In this document: in pieces, positions 44,601 to 56,871 of the stretch
Numbering within the stretch: the first letter of the stretch is position 1
Layout: each line of letters begins with the position of its first letter
Origin: Gammaproteobacteria bacterium
GTDB lineage: Bacteria; Pseudomonadota; Gammaproteobacteria; Pseudomonadales; Halieaceae
Length of the DNA: 64,000 nt
NCBI GenBank assembly: GCA_030433415.1
Contig: JAUIMF010000002.1
Location: 62,001 to 126,000, forward strand
Direction: 5' to 3'
The notes under the pieces: model-generated
What the model was told of the DNA's origin: nothing
Database searches by the model: none
The model's input: only the letters and a program-made list of their open reading frames with translations
Translations under genes and position numbers: made by a program

Positions 44601-45153
44601 TCTGGATGCGCAGAACGAGGACCTGGAATCCGCGCTGGAGACGCTCGAATCGGCAATCCGCAAGATCGATCGCGAGACCCGCAGTCGCTTCAAGGACACC
44701 TTCGACCAGGTGAACAGCGGCCTGCAGGAGCTGTTCCCGAAGGTCTTTGGTGGCGGTTCGGCGAGCCTCGAGATGACCGGTGAAGACCTGCTGGATACGG
44801 GTGTATCGATTCTCGCTCGCCCGCCCGGCAAGAAAAACAGCACGATTCACCTGCTCTCGGGCGGTGAGAAGGCTCTGACAGCCATCGCTCTGGTATTCTC
44901 GATCTTCCAGCTCAACCCCGCCCCGTTCTGTATGTTGGACGAGGTGGATGCGCCGCTGGATGACGCCAACGTTGGGCGCTATGCCCGCATGGTCAAAGAG
45001 ATGTCCGAGAAGGTGCAGTTCGTGTTCATCACCCACAACAAGATCACCATGGAAATGGCGGATCAGCTCATGGGTGTGACGATGCATGAACCCGGTGTGT
45101 CACGCCTGGTTACCGTGGACGTAGAGGAAGCCGCAGAACTGGCGGCGAGCTGA
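41656..45153 (+). CDS. smc: Chromosome partition ATPase SMC
   Basis: A 1165-residue SMC protein. The N-terminal ATPase half starts MRLKSIKLAGFKSFVDPTT with Walker A GPNGCGKSN at about 31-39. Long coiled coils (about 170-500 and 660-1000) flank a hinge near 510-650 (GKVGQWLRERGLADNPRLLDELQVEPRWQRAVEVVLGNALQAI). The C-terminal half has LLSGGEKALTAIAL and Walker B PFCMLDEVDAPLDDANV. It compacts and separates chromosomes, usually with ScpA/ScpB, which are not here. It leads the smc-zipA-ligA order common in Pseudomonas-like bacteria. Confidence 0.96.
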   Translation: MRLKSIKLAGFKSFVDPTTAHFPSNMSAVVGPNGCGKSNIIDAVRWVMGESSAKNLRGESMADVIFNGSGNRQPVGQASIELVFDNSEGKIGGEYASYSEISTRRQVTRDGQSEYFLNGTKCRRRDITDIFLGTGLGPRSYAIIEQGMISRLIESKPEELRVFIEEAAGISKYKERRRETESRMRRTLENLERLTDLRDELGRQLQHLERQSQAAEKYRTLKREERELRQRLLAARIRELRARQEVAAHEVREEEVRLEAVYAEQQAIDTALEQHRVNYSERNDALVEVQGRFYAIGAEVSRIEQEIRYQGERAEQLSNDLHSTRAGLEQAQRHVTDDGERLTGWERELAELTPALEANKVASAAASAALEEAEKRMQSWQSDWDEFNQKAAVPRQQAEVQQSRIQHLEHSLGRLQRRRDQLVQERDAQGDDAAVQTLEELRRTLAEAESGATAATEQVETIEGRLTALRQERRSAQESLNEERSRLQVKRGRQASLEALQQAAKERAEGGKVGQWLRERGLADNPRLLDELQVEPRWQRAVEVVLGNALQAICVDDLRDLDQAMDHLKGDMTIIEAGAAVSTAEDSLARRLQGTSRAAALLAGVRCADNAEEAHRRRRDLAPGESLITPEGVWFGRNWVRSVNGAESEEGLIGRQRELETLQREVEELAEAERRAVAALGELDRNVSTAENELREARSAANRAGAVRGDALAKLRAEEARQEQVLKRRERLDGELNDTASQLEQETAAMSEARSRLADAIESMDGDETARESRLKEREALRSALDEARSHAHRSRDEAHQGALRHQSLVTQSETIRDALARSREQVKVLGERLESLESARTENDAPLAGLKDQLESQLALRLESETHLTSARQALAEVEHALREAEQERLRVEQKAGSLREQLERKRLALSGLEHEQSTLATQLVDIHGDLDALLEALDETVDMQAWERELERYANRITRLGPINLAAVDEYKQQSERKHYLDAQNEDLESALETLESAIRKIDRETRSRFKDTFDQVNSGLQELFPKVFGGGSASLEMTGEDLLDTGVSILARPPGKKNSTIHLLSGGEKALTAIALVFSIFQLNPAPFCMLDEVDAPLDDANVGRYARMVKEMSEKVQFVFITHNKITMEMADQLMGVTMHEPGVSRLVTVDVEEAAELAAS

Positions 45154-45171
45154 GCAGGGGAGATTACGGTA

Positions 45172-48766
<3,595 letters not shown>

Positions 48767-48798
48767 TTGTGACGCTTGTGTGTCATTCTTTGCCTGAT

Positions 48799-48816
48799 TT
48801 GTCATGGAAATGTCAT
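48799..48816 (+). promoter_or_regulatory. phoB: PHO box upstream of phoB
   Basis: TTGTCAT-GGAA-ATGTCAT is two 11-bp-spaced PhoB half-sites (consensus CTGTCAT), each a six-of-seven match. It is 47 bp before the phoB ATG and points to autoregulation of the phoBR-pst operon. A further GTGTCAT at 48780-48786 is out of phase. Confidence 0.7.
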
Positions 48817-48863
48817 AAGCCCACTGCACCATGCGCGTGCCCGGTGAGCGCAGTGGAAGTGTT

Positions 48864-49574
48864 ATGAGTGAACGTACGGTACTGATCGTCGACGATGAAT
48901 TTGCAATACGCGATATGTTGCGTATGGCGCTGGAGATCGTTGATTTCAAATGCATGGAAGCCGACAACATCCAGGACGCTCACGCCATCGTGGTCGACAA
49001 GCGACCCGATATTGTCCTGCTGGACTGGATGCTGCCCGGTGGCAGTGGCATCGAGCTGCTGCGTCGCCTCAAGCGTGAAGAGGCCACGCGCGAAATCCCC
49101 GTGATCATGCTCACGGCCAAGACCACGGAAGACAACGTCATCCAGGGGCTGGAGGTCGGTGCTGACGATTACATCACCAAACCATTCGCTCCGCGTGAGC
49201 TGATCGCGCGCATCAAGGCGTTGCTGCGTCGCTCGGGCGGGGGCGAATCCGCCGATCGTATGCAGGTCGCCAAGCTGGTGCTGGACAGCCGCAGTCGCCG
49301 CGTATTCCTGGACGACGAGCCCCTCGATATGGGGCCGACAGAATTCAATCTGCTGCAGTTTTTCATGTCCCACCCGGAGCGCGCCTACAGCCGCAATCAG
49401 TTGCTGGACCAGGTCTGGGGGGCCAACGTGTACGTCGAAGAGCGCACGGTGGACGTGCATATCCGGCGCCTTCGCAAGGCCCTGCAGTCGGGTGAGCTCG
49501 ACTACGCCGGGCTGATCCAGACTGTGCGTGGCACGGGTTATCGCTTTTCCTCCCGCGGGGTCCCCGCGGGGTGA
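48864..49574 (+). CDS. phoB: Phosphate regulon response regulator PhoB
   Basis: A 236-residue OmpR-type regulator. The receiver domain carries Asp54 in IVLLDWMLPGGSGIELLRRLK, preceded by the acidic IVDDE pair, with the switch Lys in MLTAKTTEDNVIQGLEVGADDYITKPFAPRELIARIKALLRR. The C-terminal winged helix includes LDMGPTEFNLLQFFMSHPERAYSRNQLLDQVWGANVYVEERTVDVHIRRLRKAL, closely PhoB-like. The ATG at 48864 follows GGAAG. A PHO box lies upstream, and phoR overlaps its stop. Confidence 0.95.
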   Translation: MSERTVLIVDDEFAIRDMLRMALEIVDFKCMEADNIQDAHAIVVDKRPDIVLLDWMLPGGSGIELLRRLKREEATREIPVIMLTAKTTEDNVIQGLEVGADDYITKPFAPRELIARIKALLRRSGGGESADRMQVAKLVLDSRSRRVFLDDEPLDMGPTEFNLLQFFMSHPERAYSRNQLLDQVWGANVYVEERTVDVHIRRLRKALQSGELDYAGLIQTVRGTGYRFSSRGVPAG

Positions 49575-50851
49575 GTCTGTCCGGCAGTTGGCGCGCCGAA
49601 CTGCGCAAGCTGCTGGCGGTTCTTGCCGCTTCGGCGGTGCTTGGCTGGGCCACGGGGCTCACTATCCATATGCTCTGCCTGGGCCTGGCATTGGTCACGG
49701 GCTTTTGGCTGTTCCAGCTCTGGCGCATGCGACGCTGGCTCGAGCAACCGGATCAAGCACCTCCCGAAAGCTCCGGAATCTGGGGTCTGGTCTACGACAC
49801 GATCTACGGTTTGCAGCGCGAAAACCGCGATGCCCGGGGGCGTCTGCAATCTACCGTGGACTATCTGCGCAGTTCCTTCGCGTCGATGCGCGATGGCGTA
49901 GTTATTCTCACGCAGAGCGGGGCCATCGAATGGTGCAATGCAGCGGCGGGAGGCCTGCTGGGCCTGCAGTATCCCCGGGACCGTGGGCAGCCGCTTCTGA
50001 ACCTGCTCCGCTGGCCGGCGTTTCACGACTATTTTCTTGCCGGTGACTTTCAGCAGCCGCTGCAGATACCCAGTCCCAGCAATCCCCGGCAGATTCTGCA
50101 GGTGGATATCACCACCTTTGCCGGGGGCGATTTTCTGCTCTTTGTGCGGGATGTGACGCGGGTAGTGCAGATGGAACAGATGCGCCGGGATTTCGTCGGC
50201 AACGTGTCCCACGAACTGCGCACGCCCCTGACCGTGTTCAAGGGGTATCTGGACAATCTGGGTCTGAGTCCCGTAATCGCCGAGGAACCGCGCCTGGGCC
50301 GGGCGCTGGAGCAGATGGATTCCCAGGTTGTGCGCATGGAAACGCTGCTGAGCGACCTGCTGTGGCTGAGTCGCATCGAGAGCGTGCGTGAAGAGCGCGA
50401 GACGGTGGCGGTGGATATTGCCGGAATGCTGGAGGAGTTACGCGAAGAACTCAAATCCAGTCACCCGGATCGCCTGCTGGTGCTGGAGCTCGAGACCCGC
50501 GACACGGTGCTGGGGGATTATCGGGAACTGCGCAGTGCGGTGTCGAACCTCGTCATCAATGCGATCAAGTACAGTGACAATCACGAGCCGGTGGTGGCCC
50601 GCTGGGAGCGTGAAGAAGACGCCCTGGTGCTGTCGGTGGTGGATCGCGGAATCGGCATCGAAGAACAGCATCTGACCCGGCTCACGGAGCGTTTTTATCG
50701 CGTGGATGAAAGTCGCAGCGCAGCGACCGGGGGCACGGGTCTGGGTCTGGCGATCGTGAAGCACGTCGCTGCCTCCCATCGCGCAGAACTCCTCATAGAG
50801 AGCGAGCCGGGTCGGGGCAGTTGTTTCCGTTTATTGTTTCCCCAATTGTGA
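49571..50851 (+). CDS. phoR: Phosphate sensor histidine kinase PhoR
   Basis: A 426-residue membrane kinase. Two N-terminal helices (LAASAVLGWATGLTIHMLCLGLALVTGFWLF) lack a periplasmic domain, as in E. coli PhoR. A PAS domain covers about 98-195. The phospho-acceptor His214 is in NVSHELRTPLTVFKGYLDNL, and the ATPase domain follows with LVINAIKYSDNH, VDRGIGIEE and GGTGLGLAIVKHVAASH. It senses phosphate through the Pst complex and PhoU, encoded just downstream. GTG start overlapping phoB; pstS overlaps its stop. Confidence 0.95.
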   Translation: MSLSGSWRAELRKLLAVLAASAVLGWATGLTIHMLCLGLALVTGFWLFQLWRMRRWLEQPDQAPPESSGIWGLVYDTIYGLQRENRDARGRLQSTVDYLRSSFASMRDGVVILTQSGAIEWCNAAAGGLLGLQYPRDRGQPLLNLLRWPAFHDYFLAGDFQQPLQIPSPSNPRQILQVDITTFAGGDFLLFVRDVTRVVQMEQMRRDFVGNVSHELRTPLTVFKGYLDNLGLSPVIAEEPRLGRALEQMDSQVVRMETLLSDLLWLSRIESVREERETVAVDIAGMLEELREELKSSHPDRLLVLELETRDTVLGDYRELRSAVSNLVINAIKYSDNHEPVVARWEREEDALVLSVVDRGIGIEEQHLTRLTERFYRVDESRSAATGGTGLGLAIVKHVAASHRAELLIESEPGRGSCFRLLFPQL

Positions 50852-51771
50852 GCGTAGTGGCGCAGCGTGTTCTGACTGTGTTGATTGTTCTGGGTGCAGT
50901 CTTCGCTGTTCCCGGCACGTCGACAGCCGAGGAGCACGCAACGGTTGAGGGCAAGCTACTCAGCGTTGGCTCGGACACCCTGGGGTCCCTGATGTCGCTT
51001 TGGGCCGAAATGCTGACGCGGCGTCACCCGGATGTGCTGGTGCAGGTACGGGCGATCGGTTCCGCGGCGGCACCCACGGCGCTGATTCAGGGCGCGGCGG
51101 ATATCGGTCCCATGAGTCGTACCATGTCTTCATCAGAGTTGGCGGCGTTTGCGGCGCAGTACGGATATGCGCCCACGGCCGTGGCCGTCGCGCGGGATGA
51201 GGTGGCGGTCTTCGTTCACCGTGACAATCCCCTGGGCAGTATAGGAATCGCGCAGATAGACGCCGCCTTCTCCAGCACGCGGCGCTGCGGCGCGGCTACG
51301 CCTGTGAGGCAGTGGAAAGATCTTGGACTCAGCGGTGCCTGGGGAGAGCGCCCCATCAGTAGCTACGGACGCAGCACGGCATCGGGAACCTACAGCGTGT
51401 TCCGACGCCAGTTTCTGTGCGGTGGAGATTTCTCGCCAAGGCTAAATCGTCTTGTGGGTTCGTCGGCCATCGTGCATGCGGTGGCGCAGGATCGTGGTGC
51501 CATTGGCTACGCCAGTGCCGGTTACCTCAATGCCAACGTTCGTCGCCTGCAGTTGCTGGATGGTCAGGGAGAGCCCGTACAGCTGTCCCGCAGTCTGTAT
51601 CTCTACCTGAACCGGGCGCCGGGTGTGCCGCTCGAGCCGATTGTTGCCGCGTTTATGAACATTGTGCTCAGTCCCGCCGGTCAACGTGAGGTGAGCAAGG
51701 CTGGCTACACCCCCCTGTCAGCCAGTGCTCGCGGCGCGTCCCGCAGCGCTTTGGGGATTGACCGTGATTGA
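50848..51771 (+). CDS. pstS: PstS-like phosphate-binding protein
   Basis: A 307-residue substrate-binding protein with signal peptide (VLTVLIVLGAVFAVPGTSTA). The mature part starts KLLSVGSDTLGSLMSLWAEML; AAADIGPMSRTMSS-type and SSYGRSTASGTYSVFR segments fit the phosphate/tungstate-binding PstS-like fold, with serines lining the ligand site. It is less like the canonical E. coli PstS, so PstS-like is safer. GTG start at 50848 overlaps the phoR stop (GTGA), so expression is coupled to phoR, which is unusual for a normally abundant binding protein. Confidence 0.8.
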   Translation: MSVVAQRVLTVLIVLGAVFAVPGTSTAEEHATVEGKLLSVGSDTLGSLMSLWAEMLTRRHPDVLVQVRAIGSAAAPTALIQGAADIGPMSRTMSSSELAAFAAQYGYAPTAVAVARDEVAVFVHRDNPLGSIGIAQIDAAFSSTRRCGAATPVRQWKDLGLSGAWGERPISSYGRSTASGTYSVFRRQFLCGGDFSPRLNRLVGSSAIVHAVAQDRGAIGYASAGYLNANVRRLQLLDGQGEPVQLSRSLYLYLNRAPGVPLEPIVAAFMNIVLSPAGQREVSKAGYTPLSASARGASRSALGIDRD

Positions 51772-53866
51772 CGCGGTGACGCAGGTAACATCGCGTCGGC
51801 GTCGTGTCCGCGACCGTGCCGTAACGCTGGCGATCAATGTTGGCGGTGGGGGCGTTATCGCCTTGATTGTGCTGATGCTCGCCTACCTGCTCTACGTCGT
51901 CTCACCGTTTGCGGCGAACGCGGAGCTGGGCAAGGTGCTCACGATACCTTCGGGACCGGATCGCCTGCTGGCGCGGGGAGATGGACGACTTTGGATCCTG
52001 CCACGCGCGCCGGATCACGCGGTTAACCAAGAGCAGTGGCATTTGCCCGTTTCGTCGGGCCGTCGAGCGGTGCAGCTTCGTGGTGAGCAGGTGCACCTGT
52101 TCGCGCTGTTCCCCCGTCTTGCTGGTCTGGATGCCGAGTTACCGGGTACCACCGCCGCCCAGTGGTTGAGCGTGGTGGATACACCGGGCATTGAACCGCA
52201 GACCCTGGCTATGGACAGCGCTGATGATCGGGTGATTCTGACCTACGCGGATCGCAGCGGCGTATTGCACGCTCTATCCATCCGATTGACCTCGACTGCG
52301 GTGTCATCCCTGGTACATCACGAGCGACCGGGCCCAGGTGCGACGGCCTTTGCGCTTCCGAACAGCCGCAGTAACAGTGTTCTGATAGTGCATGGCGATC
52401 GCTATCTGCGTTGGCGCCTGGGCGATAGCGGCTCCACCAGACTTTTGGGAGGGCAGTTGTCGGGCCTCGATGAACCGGTGGTCACGGTGGCCTGGGGGCC
52501 AGCCCACGACACGCTGCTGGTCGCTGACAGCCTGGGATTGCTGCATCGTTTCGACGCGGTTCGTGGCAACCTGCCGCGTATGGGACCTGCGCGACAGCTG
52601 GATTTCGTGCCGCGCTGGATCGGTAGTGAGCGGGGGCGCCGGGTGGCATTCGCTGCCAGTGCAGCGGGAGACCTGTCGGTCTTTGTGCCCGGCAGCGACG
52701 AGCGCCTGTATCGCGGCAGTCTCGACGGACTGAAGGACGTCGCAGAACTCTACCTGAGCGAGAATGGCAGGTTCCTGGTGCAGGCGGGGGAGGGGCAACT
52801 GCTGCGCTGGAAGCTGACCAATGTCTATCCCGAAACCGGCTGGCGCAGTCTTTGGCAGAGACAGTGGTTTGCGGCCTACGATGCACCGGCGCACATCTGG
52901 CATCCCGATGGTGATGGTGTGGCGGGGCTGTCAAAGTACTCCCTGAGTCCCCTGTTGTTCGGCACGTTCAAGGCGGCAATCTACGGTATGTTGCTGGCGC
53001 TCCCCATTGCTCTGGGCTGCGCAGTTTATGTCGGCTACTTTCTTGCGCCGCGGCTGCGCAATCGTTTCAAACCCGCCATCGAAATGTTGGAGGCGTTTCC
53101 GACGGTGGTGCTGGGGTTTTTGGCCGGGCTCTGGCTCGCGCCGCTACTGCTGAAGTATCTGACGTTGGTCCTGCTTCTGCCACTGCTACTGATCGGTGCG
53201 CCGCTGCTGCTCGCTGCGTTACATCTGGCGCTACAGTATCTGTCACCCCGTTTCATGCGCCGGCCTCCACGCCTCGCACTCGTGGCGGTGGTGTACCTGG
53301 CGGGTATTGCCGGGCTTTCGCACTACGGTGATGCCCTGACACTCTGGCTGTTTGGCGGGTCTGTGCAGGACTGGATGTGGGAAGCTATTGGCCTGCCTTA
53401 CGACCAGCGTAATGCGCTGCTTGTGGGTATGGCCATGGGCCTTGCGATCATGCCGACGATGTTCACGCTGGTAGAAGACGCGATTCATGCAGTGCCCCGG
53501 GCTCTCAGTGACGGCAGCCTGGCGCTGGGGGCCACGCGCTGGCAGTCCCTGGCACGAGTCGTGCTGCCGGCGGCGGCGCCCGCGGTGCTCTCGGCGGTGC
53601 TGATCGGCTTTGCCCGCGGCCTGGGCGAAACTATGATCGTATTGTTGGCGACGGGTAACACGCCGCTGATGGAACCGGGTATTTTCTCGGGGCTGCAAAG
53701 CCTGAGTGCGGCGGTGGCCGCGGAACTTCCCGAAGCGGCCGTGGGCGGCGTTCATTATCGGCTGCTGTTTTTGGCGGCTTTGGTGTTGTTCGCACTGACC
53801 TTTGTCTTCAATACCATCGCGGAACTCTTCCGCCAGCGCCTGCGGTACACCTATGAAGCCTACTGA
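51764..53866 (+). CDS. pstC: Phosphate ABC transporter permease PstC, long form
   Basis: A 700-residue permease, more than twice the E. coli PstC length, as in Pseudomonas. After the first membrane helix (about 22-48) comes a roughly 330-residue extracytoplasmic insert rich in beta strands. It has WD/propeller-like repeats, for example VTVAWGPAHDTLLVADSLGLLHRFDAVRG and VAFAASAAGDLSVFVPG. The transporter part begins near residue 385 (SPLLFGTFKAAIYGMLLALPIALGCAVYVG) and has the EAA-type loop ALSDGSLALGATRWQSLARVVLPAAAPAVLSAVL. GTG start at 51764 overlaps pstS. Confidence 0.88.
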   Translation: MIDAVTQVTSRRRRVRDRAVTLAINVGGGGVIALIVLMLAYLLYVVSPFAANAELGKVLTIPSGPDRLLARGDGRLWILPRAPDHAVNQEQWHLPVSSGRRAVQLRGEQVHLFALFPRLAGLDAELPGTTAAQWLSVVDTPGIEPQTLAMDSADDRVILTYADRSGVLHALSIRLTSTAVSSLVHHERPGPGATAFALPNSRSNSVLIVHGDRYLRWRLGDSGSTRLLGGQLSGLDEPVVTVAWGPAHDTLLVADSLGLLHRFDAVRGNLPRMGPARQLDFVPRWIGSERGRRVAFAASAAGDLSVFVPGSDERLYRGSLDGLKDVAELYLSENGRFLVQAGEGQLLRWKLTNVYPETGWRSLWQRQWFAAYDAPAHIWHPDGDGVAGLSKYSLSPLLFGTFKAAIYGMLLALPIALGCAVYVGYFLAPRLRNRFKPAIEMLEAFPTVVLGFLAGLWLAPLLLKYLTLVLLLPLLLIGAPLLLAALHLALQYLSPRFMRRPPRLALVAVVYLAGIAGLSHYGDALTLWLFGGSVQDWMWEAIGLPYDQRNALLVGMAMGLAIMPTMFTLVEDAIHAVPRALSDGSLALGATRWQSLARVVLPAAAPAVLSAVLIGFARGLGETMIVLLATGNTPLMEPGIFSGLQSLSAAVAAELPEAAVGGVHYRLLFLAALVLFALTFVFNTIAELFRQRLRYTYEAY

Positions 53867-55283
53867 CGTGCCAGAAATTTCCGGCGCTCTCCGCGCTGGT
53901 GTGCGTCGCGCCGAACCGATGGTCTGGCTCAGCGCCGGCGCGGTAACGCTGGCCCTGATGCTGCTCGTGGGCCTGCTGTTTCTGCTTGCCAGCCGCGGTT
54001 TCAGTCACTTTTGGCCTCAGCCCCTGATATTGCTCGACAACGTCGAATCGAAGGCCCAGCTCGGAATCTTGCTGGACCGCGAACCGGTGCCTTACGCGCA
54101 GGACTATCGCCTGCTCCTGCACCTGGGTGGTGAGGATTTCTTTGACTCACCGCTGGTATGGGTAGAAGAGGCGACGCTGCGTGCACGCAGCACACCGCAG
54201 GCGGCACTGGCGATAGAACGCCGTGATCAGGGGCCACTGTTCGCCTTTGCTGAAGGTGTGGATTACGGCGAGGCGCGCCTGGAATTGAGTGATTGGAACG
54301 TCGCCGACCAGGTGGCTGCGATCCGCAAGGTGCGGGGAACGGCGGGCAGGGTCTATCTGCGCCTGGCTTCCGGGCGACCCGTCACCTTGCCTGCCAGCGA
54401 CCTGATCGAGGTTTCCTCACCCAATGCGATGAGCGGTATGGCGCGTATCCGTCACGCTTTTTCAGCGCTGGGGCGTTTTGTGCGCGAAGCGCCGCGCCGG
54501 GGCAATGTTCAGGGTGGCGTGTTCCCGGCTATTGTCGGTACCGTGCTGCTCGTGCTGTTGATGACAGCGATCGTGGCTCCTCTGGGGGTGTTGGCGGCCG
54601 TGTACCTTCAGGAATACGCCCAGCGAGGTCCGCTGACGCGTATGGTGCGCATCGGTGTAAACAACCTCGCGGGCGTGCCCTCCATCGTCTATGGCGTGTT
54701 CGGCCTGGGCTTCTTCGTCTATGGACTTGGGGGCAGCCTGGACCAACTCTTTTTCTCTGACTCTCTACCCGCGCCAACCCTGGGCGCTCCGGGCCTGCTG
54801 TGGGCGGCGCTTACCATGGCGCTGCTGACGCTGCCGGTGGTCATCGTGTCCACGGAAGAGGGCCTCGCCCGGGTGCCGCGCAATCTTCGCGAGGGTAGCC
54901 TGGCGCTGGGTGCGACGCGTGCCGAAGCCCTGTTTCGCGTGGTGCTGCCAGCGGCGTCCCAGGCCGTGTTAACGGGACTGATCCTGGCCGTGGCCCGGGC
55001 GACGGGGGAGGTCGCGCCCCTGATCCTGGTGGGTGTGGCCAAGTATGCTCCCGGTCTGCCCGTCAGTAGCGAGTTCCCGTTTTTGCACCTCGACCAGCAG
55101 TTCATGCACCTGGGATTCTATATTTACGATCTGGGTTTTCAGAGTCCCTCGATAGAAACAGCCGAGGGTCTCGTTTTTGCGACGGCATTGTTGCTGGTGC
55201 TCATTGTGCTTTTGCTGAACCTGGCGGCTGTTATGCTGCGCAGTCGTTTGCGAAACGCCTTTGGCACCCAGGAGCTGCGTTAG
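53853..55283 (+). CDS. pstA: Phosphate ABC transporter permease PstA, extended form
   Basis: A 476-residue permease, longer than the E. coli protein (296). The first helix (VTLALMLLVGLLFLLASRGF) is followed by about 180 residues of extracytoplasmic sequence (YRLLLHLGGEDFFDSPLVWVEEATLRARS), then the membrane domain. The domain includes GVFPAIVGTVLLVLLMTAIVAPLGVLAAVYLQEYAQ and the EAA loop PRNLREGSLALGATRAEALFRVVLPAASQAVLTGLILAVARATGEVAPLI. It pairs with PstC. I chose ATG 53853 (overlap of 14 bp with pstC) over GTG 53868. Confidence 0.9.
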   Translation: MKPTDVPEISGALRAGVRRAEPMVWLSAGAVTLALMLLVGLLFLLASRGFSHFWPQPLILLDNVESKAQLGILLDREPVPYAQDYRLLLHLGGEDFFDSPLVWVEEATLRARSTPQAALAIERRDQGPLFAFAEGVDYGEARLELSDWNVADQVAAIRKVRGTAGRVYLRLASGRPVTLPASDLIEVSSPNAMSGMARIRHAFSALGRFVREAPRRGNVQGGVFPAIVGTVLLVLLMTAIVAPLGVLAAVYLQEYAQRGPLTRMVRIGVNNLAGVPSIVYGVFGLGFFVYGLGGSLDQLFFSDSLPAPTLGAPGLLWAALTMALLTLPVVIVSTEEGLARVPRNLREGSLALGATRAEALFRVVLPAASQAVLTGLILAVARATGEVAPLILVGVAKYAPGLPVSSEFPFLHLDQQFMHLGFYIYDLGFQSPSIETAEGLVFATALLLVLIVLLLNLAAVMLRSRLRNAFGTQELR

Positions 55284-56105
55284 GTGAAGACCCACAGTAT
55301 TGACGTGCACGCCTTGAAGCGAGCCCCGGCCCGGGCTGGCGATGACGACGTGTGCCTGCGCGTGGAGGAGCTTTCACTGCACTATCTGCGCAGCCAGAAT
55401 GTTGCGCTCGAAAACGTCAGTCTTGAGATCCCCCGGCGACGCGTCACCGCATTTATCGGTCCTTCGGGTTGCGGTAAATCGAGCCTGCTGCGCTGTTTCA
55501 ATCGCATGAATGACTTGATCGAAGGCAGCGTAATCAGCGGGCGTGTGAGTCTCGAGGGTGAGGATATCTATGATCGCGGCGTCGATGTCGCCGCGCTGCG
55601 CCGCCGTGTGGGTATGGTGTTCCAGTCACCGAATCCCTTTCCAAAAAGCATCTACGAGAACGTTGCCTTCGGCCTGCGTATTCAGGGGGTGAACAAGAAG
55701 CGGGTGCTCGATGAGGAAATCGAAAAGGCTCTGCGCAATGCCGCGTTGTGGGACGAGGTCAAGGACCGCCTCGACGGTAGTGCGTTGACGCTGTCTGGCG
55801 GGCAACAGCAGCGCCTGGTGATAGCCCGGGCGATTGCGGTGCAGCCAGAAGTGCTGCTGCTGGACGAACCGGCATCGGCGCTCGATCCCATCTCTACGCT
55901 GCGTATCGAGGAACTGATCTACGAGCTGAAAACCCGCTACACCATCGTGATCGTGACCCATAATATGCAGCAAGCCGCGCGGGTGTCGGATATGACGGCA
56001 TTCATGAACCTTGGGCGATTGGTGGAGTATGGCGAAACCGATACACTCTTCACGAATCCTCGCGAACCCCAGACCGAAGATTACATTACGGGTCGCTACG
56101 GCTGA
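55284..56105 (+). CDS. pstB: Phosphate ABC transporter ATPase PstB
   Basis: A 273-residue ABC ATPase. Walker A is [21 protein letters not shown], the Q-loop [24 protein letters not shown], the signature [36 protein letters not shown]. These sequences are highly PstB-specific. It energises PstCA. GTG start directly after the pstA stop; 22 bp precede phoU. Confidence 0.96.
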   Translation: MKTHSIDVHALKRAPARAGDDDVCLRVEELSLHYLRSQNVALENVSLEIPRRRVTAFIGPSGCGKSSLLRCFNRMNDLIEGSVISGRVSLEGEDIYDRGVDVAALRRRVGMVFQSPNPFPKSIYENVAFGLRIQGVNKKRVLDEEIEKALRNAALWDEVKDRLDGSALTLSGGQQQRLVIARAIAVQPEVLLLDEPASALDPISTLRIEELIYELKTRYTIVIVTHNMQQAARVSDMTAFMNLGRLVEYGETDTLFTNPREPQTEDYITGRYG

Positions 56106-56127
56106 TCCATCCATAGGGAGACTCGCC

Positions 56128-56871
56128 GTGCAGGGCGATCAGCACAGTCAGTACCGGCAACATATCTCGGGTCAGTTCAACGCTGAGCTCGATGCGATGA
56201 AGAACCATCTGCTCGAAATGGGCGGGTTGGTGGAGCAGCAGCTCAGTCGCGCCATTACGTCAATTCTACAGCGTGACAGTGGCGAGGCAGAGGCGGTGAT
56301 CGCCGCAGATCGCGAAATCAATACTATGGAATTGCAGATCGACGAGGAGTGCCTGCGCATTCTTGCGCGCCGGCAGCCCGCTGCGAGTGACCTGCGCCTG
56401 GTGCTCGCCGTGGCCAAGTCCACCACGGACCTGGAGCGTATCGGTGACGAGGCCTCCAAGGTCGCCCGGCAGGCGATCCACCTGTCTGAATTACCGCCAT
56501 CAGCGTCGGGGGTAAACGAGATTCGTCAGTTGGGTTCGCATGTGGGCGCGATGCTGCGCGACACCCTCGACAGCTTTGCGCGGCTGGATGTCGGGCGGGC
56601 CATTGATGTGGTGTTGGACGACAATCGCGTCGACGAGGAGTATGACGCCGCCATGGCGTCCCTTGAAACGTACATGCGCCAGGACCCGGCCCATATCCGC
56701 TCGGTGCTCTTCGAAATGTGGGCGCTGCGTGGTCTGGAGCGCATAGGGGACCACGCGACAAATATTGCTGAGCACGTGGTCTATCTGGTCGAGGGCGTTG
56801 ATGTTCGCCATATGCGCATGGATGAACTCCGTGCACTGAAGGCGTCGGTAAGCGTGAGGCCAGGGCTATGA
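56128..56871 (+). CDS. phoU: Phosphate signalling regulator PhoU
   Basis: A 247-residue all-helical protein with two PhoU bundles. The first is HISGQFNAELDAMKNHLLEMGGLVEQQLSRAITSILQRDSGEAEAVIAADREINTMELQIDEECLRILARRQP, and metal-binding acidic patches are visible (E/D-rich helices). The second has RALD-type EEYDAAMASLETYMRQDPAHIRSVLFEMWALRGLERIGDHATNIAEHVVYLVEG. It inhibits PhoR signalling when phosphate is ample. GTG start at 56128 follows GGGAG. The hisC ATG overlaps its stop. Confidence 0.94.
   Translation: MQGDQHSQYRQHISGQFNAELDAMKNHLLEMGGLVEQQLSRAITSILQRDSGEAEAVIAADREINTMELQIDEECLRILARRQPAASDLRLVLAVAKSTTDLERIGDEASKVARQAIHLSELPPSASGVNEIRQLGSHVGAMLRDTLDSFARLDVGRAIDVVLDDNRVDEEYDAAMASLETYMRQDPAHIRSVLFEMWALRGLERIGDHATNIAEHVVYLVEGVDVRHMRMDELRALKASVSVRPGL

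Noticed and set aside
48780-48786. Extra GTGTCAT near the phoB PHO box
   Set aside because: It is 19 bp from the good pair, out of the 11-bp phase, so I did not include it in the box.
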